From positions 1-8,830 of the forward strand of contig JAJZYI010000135.1 of the NCBI GenBank assembly GCA_021798135.1: a stretch of 8,830 nt of DNA. The letters run 5' to 3'. Below the pieces are notes generated by a model, which saw nothing but the letters and a program-made list of their open reading frames with translations, ran no database searches and was not told the DNA's origin. Source of the DNA: Actinomycetes bacterium. GTDB lineage: Bacteria > Actinomycetota > Acidimicrobiia > Acidimicrobiales > UBA8190. Position 1 is the first letter of the stretch. Each line of letters starts with the position of its first letter. Of the stretch, positions 1 through 5,552 are shown piece by piece. The position numbers and the translations under genes were made by a program.

Positions 1-120
1 GGTCCGGGCGGTGGCGCCGGCCGGGACCGGCTGCTGCGGCGGCGGGCCCCCGGCGCTCCGGCCTGCCGGCCGGGGCCGCGTGCCGGGCGCGCCGGCAGGT
101 GCCGTGGCGTGCCGATGTCT

Positions 121-127
121 GGAAGGA
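121..127 (+). promoter_or_regulatory. Shine-Dalgarno site of bpa
   Basis: GGAAGGA lies 7 nt before the ATG at 135. It is the reason for preferring this ATG over the in-frame GTG at 99, which has no comparable purine-rich site. No TA-containing -10 element is visible between here and position 1, so the promoter of bpa probably lies outside the window. Confidence 0.6.
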
Positions 128-134
128 TCGTGCC

Positions 135-692
135 ATGGACGATCGTCGAACGCAGCAGGACGGTACCGGTGGCGGCGACGCGGTGCTCCTGGAGCCGGGG
201 GCCCGCCCGTCGGGCCTGGTGCCGGGCAGGGGAGCGCCGGCGGGGTCGGACGAGGCCGGGGCCCGCGAGGAGGAGCGCGACCGGTCCGAGTCGGTCGAGC
301 AGCCTGGCAAGGTCATGCGGATCGGCTCGATGGTGAAGCAGCTGCTCGACGAGGTCAGGTCCGCCCCGCTCGACGAGGCCAGCCGCAGCCGGATGCGGGA
401 GATCTACGAGCAGTCGGTCCGGGAGCTGGCCGGAGCGCTCAGCCCGGACCTGTCCGCCGAGCTCGACCGGATGGCGCTCCCCTTCGACGACGCGGCACCG
501 TCCGACGCCGAGCTGCGGGTGGCCCAGGCCCAGCTCGTGGGCTGGCTCGAGGGCCTCTTCCACGGGATCCAGGCGACGCTCATGGCGCAGCAGATGGCGG
601 CGCGCCAGCAGCTCGAGGAGATGCGCCAGCGCGGCCTGCCGCCGGGCTCGGTGGCCGAAGGCCCGGCCCAGCGACCCGGCACCTACCTCTGA
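135..692 (+). CDS. bpa: Bacterial proteasome activator (Bpa/PafE family)
   Basis: The 185-residue product matches the Bpa/PafE family (Mycobacterium tuberculosis Rv3780, about 174 aa). Known members form a dodecameric ring of helical bundles that docks on the 20S proteasome and opens its gate without ATP, letting unfolded proteins in. Residues 1-53 are acidic, Gly/Pro-rich and probably disordered. The conserved core begins at VEQPGKVMRIGSMVKQLLDE (54-73) and continues through PLDEASR (79-85) and LPFDDAAPSDAELRVAQAQL (115-134), then GWLEGLFHGIQ (136-146) and AQQMAARQQLEEMRQ (151-165). The protein ends in GTYL, the position of the mycobacterial GQYL tail that inserts into the proteasome alpha ring. 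The ATG at 135 has a good Shine-Dalgarno; an in-frame GTG at 99 would add 12 residues. Family assignment is confident; activity is inferred from the family, and no proteasome gene is in view. Confidence 0.93.
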   Translation: MDDRRTQQDGTGGGDAVLLEPGARPSGLVPGRGAPAGSDEAGAREEERDRSESVEQPGKVMRIGSMVKQLLDEVRSAPLDEASRSRMREIYEQSVRELAGALSPDLSAELDRMALPFDDAAPSDAELRVAQAQLVGWLEGLFHGIQATLMAQQMAARQQLEEMRQRGLPPGSVAEGPAQRPGTYL

Positions 693-721
693 CGCGTCGC
701 CGCGGCCGGGCGGGTGCGCGG

Positions 722-745
722 GCCCGGACCGGTCGACCGACGGGC
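722..745 (+). terminator. Possible terminator hairpin after bpa
   Basis: GCCCG (722-726) pairs with CGGGC (741-745), enclosing a second short stem CGG/CCG around TCGA (730-739). It starts 30 nt after the bpa stop. There is no T-run, so if it terminates transcription it does so without the classic U-tract, as is common in high-GC actinobacteria. In sequence this GC-rich, hairpins arise by chance, so confidence is low. Confidence 0.3.
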
Positions 746-784
746 GGTGGCCGGCGGGCCGGCAGGGCGGTGGCCGGCGGGCCG
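742..784. repeat. Direct repeat, 20 bp, two copies, period 23
   Basis: GGGCGGTGGCCGGCGGGCCG occurs at 742-761 and again, identically, at 765-784, separated by GCA. The repeat sits between the bpa hairpin and the TAGGGT element, that is, where a -35 region of the dnaE promoter would fall. No known repeat family is recognised. Confidence 0.85.
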
Positions 785-785
785 C

Positions 786-794
786 TGGTAGGGT
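786..794 (+). promoter_or_regulatory. Probable dnaE promoter, extended -10
   Basis: TGGTAGGGT fits an extended -10 (TGN followed by TANNNT; hexamer at 789-794). No TTGACA-like -35 is visible at the usual distance, where the 20-bp direct repeat lies instead. A start of transcription about 7 nt downstream, near 801, would give dnaE a leader of about 122 nt. The same GTAGRRT core precedes three other genes in the window. Confidence 0.5.
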
Positions 795-812
795 TCGGAA
801 CCACAAGGATGT

Positions 813-849
813 GATCTCCCACAGGGTGTGGACGGCGCTGTGGGAGATC
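813..849 (+). promoter_or_regulatory. Perfect 12-bp inverted repeat in the dnaE leader
   Basis: GATCTCCCACAG (813-824) and CTGTGGGAGATC (838-849) are exact reverse complements around a 13-nt loop. The left arm and loop also contain a competing hairpin, CCACA (819-823) / TGTGG (827-831) with loop GGG, and just upstream CACA-AGGA-TGTG (802-813) forms another. The element lies downstream of the putative promoter and 73 nt before the dnaE ATG, so it would be in the leader RNA. It could be a terminator for bpa, an attenuator, or a protein-binding operator. No T-run follows it. Confidence 0.7.
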
Positions 850-906
850 GTGACCATCGGCACCGGCCGGGGACGGCGCCGGGGGGAAGGCAGGCATCGA
901 CACCGC

Positions 907-915
907 GAGGAGGAG
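907..915 (+). promoter_or_regulatory. Shine-Dalgarno site of dnaE
   Basis: GAGGAGGAG ends 7 nt before the ATG at 923. It is the strongest ribosome binding site in the window and fixes the dnaE start. Confidence 0.8.
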
Positions 916-922
916 TGCACCG

Positions 923-3900
923 ATGGGCGACGGCCGGCCGTTCGCGCACCTGCACACGCACACCGAGTACTCCATGCTCGACGGGGCCGCACGGCTCGAG
1001 GACCTGGTCCAGGCGGCGGTGGAGGACGGGCAGCCCGCCCTGGGCATCACGGACCACGGCAACATGTACGGGGTCCTCGACTTCCACCGGCTGTGCCGCA
1101 AGCACGGCGTCAACCCGGTCATCGGCACCGAGGCCTACATGGCGGGCGAGTCGCGCCACGAGCGGCCGGTGCGCCGGGGCAAGGTCGACGACACCGGCGG
1201 GGACGTCGGGGGCGGGCAGAAGCTCTACTACCACCTGACCCTGCTGGCGGAGACCACGGCGGGGTACCGGAACCTCCTGAAGCTGTCGTCCGAGGCGTAC
1301 CTGTCCGGCTACTTCTACAAGCCCAGGACCGACTGGGAGCTGCTGGAGCGGCACCACGACGGCCTGATCGCCACGTCGGGCTGCCTCGGCGGCGTGGTGC
1401 TGCAGGCCCTGCTGGCCGGGGACGAGGACCGGGCGCTCGCGCTCGCCGGCCGCCTGCAGGACATCTTCGGGCGCGAGAGCTTCTTCGTCGAGCTGCAGGA
1501 CCACGGGCTCGCCGACCAGCGGCGGACCAACCCGAAGCTCGTCGACATCGCCCGGCGGATCCAGGCACCGCTGCTCGCCACCAACGACAGCCACTACACC
1601 CACCGCGAGGACGCCGTCGCCCACGACGCCCTGCTGTGCGTGCAGACCGGCGCCACGATCGACGACCCCAAGCGGTTCAAGTTCGAGGGGACCGAGCACT
1701 ACCTGAAGACCGCCGCGGAGATGCGCCACCTCTTCGCCGAGCTGCCCGAGGCGTGCGACAGCACGCTCCTCATCGCCGAGCGCGCCGACGTCGACATCGA
1801 GTTCGGCGTGAACGCCCTGCCGGAGTTCCCCGTCCCCGGCGAGTTCACCGGCGCCACGTACGAGGAGCGGGCGGACGCCTACCTCCGGCACCTGGCCTAC
1901 GAGGGGGCGAAGGAGCGGTACGGGTCGGACCTGCCCGGCGAGGTCGTGGAGCGGCTCGAGTACGAGCTGCGGGTCATCGCCACCATGGGGTTCTCCGCCT
2001 ACTTCCTGGTGGTGTGGGACCTCATCCGCTACGCACGCTCGGCAGGCATCCGGGTGGGGCCCGGTCGCGGCTCGGCCGCCGGCTGCTGCGTCGCCTACTG
2101 CCTGCGCATCGTCGACCTCGACCCGATCCGCTACGACCTGCTGTTCGAGCGGTTCCTCAACCCGGGCCGCAAGCAGATGCCCGACATCGACATGGACTTC
2201 GACGAGCGCTACCGCGGCGACATGATCAGGTACGCGGCCGAGCGCTACGGCTCGGACCACGTCGCCCAGATCGTCACGTTCTCCACCATCAAGGCCCGGG
2301 CCGCGGTGCGCGACGCCGCCCGGGTGCTGGGCTACCCCTACGCGGTGGGGGACAGGATCGCCAAGGCGATGCCCCCGCTGATCATGGGCCGCGACACGCC
2401 GCTCCGGGCCTGCCTGGACAAGGTGGAGGGCTACGAGGACGGCTACGTCACCGCCCAGGGCCTGCGCGAGATGTACGAGACGGACCCGGACGCGCACAGG
2501 GTCATCGACGTGGCCAAGGGGCTCGAGGGCCTGCGCCGCCAGGACGGCATCCACGCCGCCGCCGTCGTCATCACCAAGGAGGCGCTCACCGAGTACCTGC
2601 CGGTGCAGCGCAAGCCCGAGAGCGGCCAGGACCCCGCCGAGGCGCCGGTGGTCACCCAGTACGAGATGCACGGCGTCGAGGACCTCGGGCTGCTGAAGAT
2701 GGACTTCCTCGGCCTGCGGAACCTGTCGGTGATCGAGCGGGCCCTCGACCTCGTCGAGCGCACCGAGGGCGTGCGTCCCGACATCGACCGCGTGCCGCTC
2801 GACGACGAGCCCACGCTGGAGATGCTGCGGCGCGGCGACACGGTGGGGGTGTTCCAGCTCGAGGGCGGCCCGATGCGCTCGCTCATGCGCTCCCTGGCGC
2901 CGACGACCTTCGACGACGTCGCCGCCCTGGTGGCGCTGTACCGCCCCGGGCCGATGGCGGCCAACATGCACAAGGACTACGCGGACCGCAAGAACGGCCG
3001 CAAGCCCATCACCTACCTGCACCCGGACCTGGAGCCGATCCTGGCCGACACGTACGGCCTCATGATCTACCAGGAGTCGGTCATGCGGGTCGCGCAGAAG
3101 TTCGCCGGCTACTCGCTCGAGGAGGCGGACAACCTGCGCAAGGCCGCCGGCAAGAAGGTCCGGGCCATCATGGCCCAGGAGCGCGAGAAGTTCGTCGCCG
3201 GGTGCGAGGCGCAGGGGTACGGCCGCGCCATCGGGACGCAGCTGTTCGACATCATCGAGCCGTTCGCCGACTACGCCTTCAACAAGTCCCACTCGTACGG
3301 CTACGGGTTCGTGAGCTACCAGACGGCCTGGCTCAAGGCGCACCACCCGGTGGAGTACCTCGCCGCCCTCCTCACCTCGGTGAAGGACGACAAGGACAAG
3401 ACGGCCGTGTACCTCGGCGAGTGCCGGGCGATGGGCATCGAGGTGCTCGTGCCCGACGTCAACCGGTCGGCAGGCGAGTTCACGCCCCTGCTCGGCGAGG
3501 ACGGGACTCGCCGCGTCGTGTTCGGCCTCGCCGCGGTGCGCAACGTCGGGGAGGGCCTGGTGGAGCGCATCGTGGCCGAGCGTGACGCCAACGGCCCGTT
3601 CGCCGACTTCTACGACTTCTGCCGCCGCGTCGACCCGGCCGTGCTGAACAAGCGCACGGTCGAGTCGCTCGTCAAGGCGGGAGCGTTCGACTCGCTCGGC
3701 CACCCGCGCCAGGGCCTGCTGCTGGTCTTCGAGGAGATCGTGGACCGCACGCTGGCGCGCCGGCGCGAGGAGGACGCCGGCATCTCCACCCTGTTCGCCG
3801 CCTTCGACGAGCCCGCCGCGGCCGGAAGCGGCGAGGGCATCGGCTACGCCGACACCCGGGTGCCCATCCCCGACCGGGAGTTCGCCAAGTCCGAGCGGCT

Positions 3901-4522
3901 GTCGTTCGAGAAGGAGATGCTCGGGCTGTACGTGAGCGACCATCCGCTGCGCGGCCTGGAGGCGGCGCTCGGCCGGCTGACCGAGTGCTCGATCGGCGAG
4001 GTGAAGGACCAGGACCCGGTGGCCGACGGCACGCGGCGCGAGGGCTCGGTCAAGGTGGTCGGCGGCGTGGTCACCGGCCTGGTGCGCCGCTACACCAAGC
4101 GCGGCGAGCTCATGGCGACCTTCGTGCTCGAGGACCTCCACGCGTCGATCGAGGTGTTCGTCTTCCCGAAGACCATGGCCGACGTCGACGGCCTGCTCGA
4201 CGAGGACGCCGTCGTCGTGCTGAAGGGACGCGTCGACTCCCGTGACGACCAGGTCAAGCTCATCTGCATGGAGCTGAGCCGCCCGCCGCTGGTGGTGGAG
4301 GGCGCCGCGCAGCTGCGCGTGCAGCTCCCGCCCAGCAAGGTCACCGACCCGGTGGTCGAGCGGCTGAAGGCGCTGCTGGCCGAGCACCCCGGCCACGAGC
4401 CGGTCCTGCTGCAGGTCGGCGACCTGACCCTGCGCCTGCCGCCCCAGTTCAACGTGGACAGCCGCCGGGGCCTCGTCGGGTCGCTGCGGGAGCTGCTCGG
4501 GCCCTCCTGCGTGGTGGCCTAG
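923..4522 (+). CDS. dnaE: DNA polymerase III subunit alpha (DnaE1)
   Basis: This 1199-residue protein is the replicative polymerase subunit of the cytoplasmic replisome; M. tuberculosis DnaE1 is 1184 aa. The N-terminal PHP domain (about 7-290) keeps every metal ligand of the mycobacterial proofreading site: H11, H13, D20, H45, E70, H104, C154, D222 and H224. The polymerase core carries the GPGRGSAAG loop (379-387) and the catalytic aspartates D421 and D423 (PDIDMDF) and D594 (KMDFLGLR), followed by fingers with YRPGPM and NKSHSYGYG. A helix-hairpin-helix region (LNKRTVESLVKAGAFDSLG) lies near 905-930 and an OB fold (GSVKVVGGVVTGLVRRYTKR onward) at about 1041-1120. At the usual internal beta-clamp motif position the sequence is ISTLF (954-958), lacking the customary Gln. 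Full length, no frameshift. It is the housekeeping DnaE, not the mutagenic DnaE2, judged by the complete PHP site. Confidence 0.98.
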   Translation: MGDGRPFAHLHTHTEYSMLDGAARLEDLVQAAVEDGQPALGITDHGNMYGVLDFHRLCRKHGVNPVIGTEAYMAGESRHERPVRRGKVDDTGGDVGGGQKLYYHLTLLAETTAGYRNLLKLSSEAYLSGYFYKPRTDWELLERHHDGLIATSGCLGGVVLQALLAGDEDRALALAGRLQDIFGRESFFVELQDHGLADQRRTNPKLVDIARRIQAPLLATNDSHYTHREDAVAHDALLCVQTGATIDDPKRFKFEGTEHYLKTAAEMRHLFAELPEACDSTLLIAERADVDIEFGVNALPEFPVPGEFTGATYEERADAYLRHLAYEGAKERYGSDLPGEVVERLEYELRVIATMGFSAYFLVVWDLIRYARSAGIRVGPGRGSAAGCCVAYCLRIVDLDPIRYDLLFERFLNPGRKQMPDIDMDFDERYRGDMIRYAAERYGSDHVAQIVTFSTIKARAAVRDAARVLGYPYAVGDRIAKAMPPLIMGRDTPLRACLDKVEGYEDGYVTAQGLREMYETDPDAHRVIDVAKGLEGLRRQDGIHAAAVVITKEALTEYLPVQRKPESGQDPAEAPVVTQYEMHGVEDLGLLKMDFLGLRNLSVIERALDLVERTEGVRPDIDRVPLDDEPTLEMLRRGDTVGVFQLEGGPMRSLMRSLAPTTFDDVAALVALYRPGPMAANMHKDYADRKNGRKPITYLHPDLEPILADTYGLMIYQESVMRVAQKFAGYSLEEADNLRKAAGKKVRAIMAQEREKFVAGCEAQGYGRAIGTQLFDIIEPFADYAFNKSHSYGYGFVSYQTAWLKAHHPVEYLAALLTSVKDDKDKTAVYLGECRAMGIEVLVPDVNRSAGEFTPLLGEDGTRRVVFGLAAVRNVGEGLVERIVAERDANGPFADFYDFCRRVDPAVLNKRTVESLVKAGAFDSLGHPRQGLLLVFEEIVDRTLARRREEDAGISTLFAAFDEPAAAGSGEGIGYADTRVPIPDREFAKSERLSFEKEMLGLYVSDHPLRGLEAALGRLTECSIGEVKDQDPVADGTRREGSVKVVGGVVTGLVRRYTKRGELMATFVLEDLHASIEVFVFPKTMADVDGLLDEDAVVVLKGRVDSRDDQVKLICMELSRPPLVVEGAAQLRVQLPPSKVTDPVVERLKALLAEHPGHEPVLLQVGDLTLRLPPQFNVDSRRGLVGSLRELLGPSCVVA

Positions 4523-4569
4523 CGCCAGGCTCGTGACCAGGGGCGACGTCGTCGGCGGACCCGGCCGGC

Positions 4570-4595
4570 GTGCCGGCGTGCCGCAGCGCCGGCGC
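4570..4595 (+). terminator. Possible terminator hairpin after dnaE
   Basis: Positions 4570-4578 pair with 4587-4595 in a 9-bp stem (one T-G wobble) around the 8-nt loop TGCCGCAG, starting 48 nt after the dnaE stop. The left arm falls in a short period-8 repeat (GCCGGCGT twice, 4564-4579), and the right arm is itself the palindrome GCGCCGGCGC. There is no T-run. The stem is strong, but its role as terminator is inferred from position. Confidence 0.4.
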
Positions 4596-4636
4596 ACCGG
4601 GCGGCCGGCCGAATGGGCGCCACCCTCGCGATCCCG

Positions 4637-4642
4637 TAGAAT
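4637..4642 (+). promoter_or_regulatory. Probable -10 element for the 4708 gene
   Basis: TAGAAT, preceded by CCCG, is a close match to the actinobacterial TANNNT -10. Transcription would start near 4649, giving a leader of about 59 nt to the GTG at 4708. No convincing -35 is seen. It stands in one of the few A/T-containing patches of the intergenic region. Confidence 0.55.
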
Positions 4643-4652
4643 CTGTGGAGAA

Positions 4653-4702
4653 CCTCTGGCCGTGCCGCTGCCAGGCAACCACGCAGCGTGGTGACTGAGG
4701 GG
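4653..4702 (+). promoter_or_regulatory. Foldable leader overlapping the Shine-Dalgarno of the 4708 gene
   Basis: Two successive stems can form: CTGGC (4656-4660) with GCCAG (4670-4674), and ACCACG (4678-4683) with CGTGGT (4687-4692) around the triloop CAG. CCTC (4653-4656) can pair with GAGG (4697-4700), which is the first part of the Shine-Dalgarno GAGGGG (4697-4702), 5 nt before GTG 4708. Together this could give a three-way junction that hides the ribosome binding site. The closing helix is only 4 bp and shares one base with the first stem, so the fold is a hypothesis. Confidence 0.35.
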
Positions 4703-4707
4703 CGGCG

Positions 4708-5433
4708 GTGCCGGTGCCGAGGCGAGAGCACGACGAGCGCACGGAGCACGGGATGCCGTTTGAGGTGGGGACCAAGGACTGCACGTCGCTGAGCGACGGC
4801 GAGCTGGCCGAGATGGCCGACCTTACCGTCGACCGGGAGCCGCGGTTCGACATCGGCTTCCTGTCGAAGCAGTGCGAGGAATGGGTCCTCATCACCCAGG
4901 TGCGCGAGGGGCCGAAGCTGCGCGGCTACTCCTTCTGCACGCTGGAGCGCATCGGCGGCACGCCGGCGATGCTGATCGGCCTGGCCAGCGTGGACCGGAC
5001 GGCCAAGGCCGACCAGGTCCTGCGGCACCTGATGGGGGACCAGTACCGCCGGGCGCTGCTCGCCTTCCCCGACGAGGACGTCCTCGTCGGGACGCGGCTG
5101 GCCGAGCCCCACGCCTACCACGTGTTCGCCGGTCTCGACGACATCGTCCCCCGCCCGTCGCACAAGGCCTCGGGCGAGGAGCGGGCGTGGGGACGGCGCC
5201 TGGCCAAGCGGTTCGGGGCCGAGCACCAGCTCGACGACCGCACCTTCGTGCTCACCGGCACGGGCGACCTGTGCGGCGCGCTCGACTTCGGCGGGCCGAA
5301 GGTGCACGACCCCGAGCCGGAGGTCCTGGAGCTGTTCGGCGCGCTCGACCCGGCCCGCGGCGACCGCATCGTCGGGTTCGGCTGGGCCATGGCCGAGGAC
5401 CTGGCGTCGGGGAAGCTGTCGCCCCGGCGCTGA
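4708..5433 (+). CDS. Uncharacterised protein, possibly GNAT-like
   Basis: A soluble 241-residue protein with no signal peptide or membrane segment. I do not recognise it with certainty. The middle region, from RGYSFCTLERIGGTPAMLIG through RRALLAFPDEDVLVGTRLAE, alternates predicted strands and helices in a way reminiscent of acetyltransferase (GNAT) folds, but I see no clear acetyl-CoA loop, so this is a weak guess. EERAWGRRLAKRFG (about 167-180) is a basic helix, and the C-terminal part (LDFGGPKVHDPEPEVLELFG, DRIVGFGWAMAEDLASGKL) looks globular. The GTG at 4708 has GAGGGG 5 nt upstream. The ATG at 4753, with GGAG 6 nt upstream, is a serious alternative, since the 15 residues before it are charged and low-complexity. 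It has its own promoter-like TAGAAT. The stop codon lies inside an 18-bp tandem repeat. Confidence 0.85.
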   Translation: MPVPRREHDERTEHGMPFEVGTKDCTSLSDGELAEMADLTVDREPRFDIGFLSKQCEEWVLITQVREGPKLRGYSFCTLERIGGTPAMLIGLASVDRTAKADQVLRHLMGDQYRRALLAFPDEDVLVGTRLAEPHAYHVFAGLDDIVPRPSHKASGEERAWGRRLAKRFGAEHQLDDRTFVLTGTGDLCGALDFGGPKVHDPEPEVLELFGALDPARGDRIVGFGWAMAEDLASGKLSPRR

Positions 5434-5478
5434 CAGCACTGCCGGCGCTGACAGCACTGCCGGCGCTGACAGCACTGC
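5425..5478. repeat. 18-bp tandem repeat, three exact copies, spanning a stop codon
   Basis: CGGCGCTGACAGCACTGC occurs head to tail at 5425-5442, 5443-5460 and 5461-5478, followed by a partial CGGCGG. The first copy contains the TGA stop (5431-5433) of the upstream gene. As 18 is a multiple of three, the other two copies place further in-frame TGA codons at 5449 and 5467. The copies are identical, suggesting recent slippage or duplication. Confidence 0.95.
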
Positions 5479-5514
5479 CGGCGGCGCTTCCGGCCCGCCC
5501 GGGTGGGAACGAGC

Positions 5515-5529
5515 GGTCCCCCGGGGACC
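5515..5529. terminator. Candidate bidirectional terminator between convergent genes
   Basis: GGTCCCCCGGGGACC is a near-perfect palindrome (6-bp stem with a 3-nt loop) in the 119-nt gap between two genes whose 3' ends face each other. Position and symmetry suit termination from both sides. There is no T-run on either strand, so it remains tentative. Confidence 0.4.
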
Positions 5530-5552
5530 CGGGCTCCAGGGGCGGCGGGGCG

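Noticed and set aside
1..134. Possible end of an upstream gene or promoter of bpa
   Set aside because: No recognisable protein motif and no TA-containing -10 element; sequence is GC-only low complexity, so I cannot call anything.
809..814. ATG-TGA start-stop in the dnaE leader after AAGG
   Set aside because: The AAGG directly abuts the ATG, leaving no spacing for ribosome binding; a six-base coincidence is likely.
811..3585. Possible Trp-containing leader peptide starting at GTG 811 (VISHRVWTALWEIV)
   Set aside because: The frame does not stop before dnaE but runs on inside it out of frame, and there is no Shine-Dalgarno at proper spacing. The leader repeat itself produces the apparent pattern.
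683..4678. A 1331-codon open frame on the minus strand opposite dnaE
   Set aside because: It is a shadow of dnaE. In DNA this rich in GC, stop codons are rare in all frames; the translation is rich in Arg/Gly/His/Ala/Leu low-complexity sequence with no domain, while the plus strand encodes full-length DnaE.
4653..4702. SAM-I or SAM-IV riboswitch, because of GGCAACC followed by a hairpin and GGTG
   Set aside because: The remaining conserved parts of those riboswitches (the GAGGGA-type element and the pseudoknot partner) are not seen, and the next gene shows no link to methionine metabolism.
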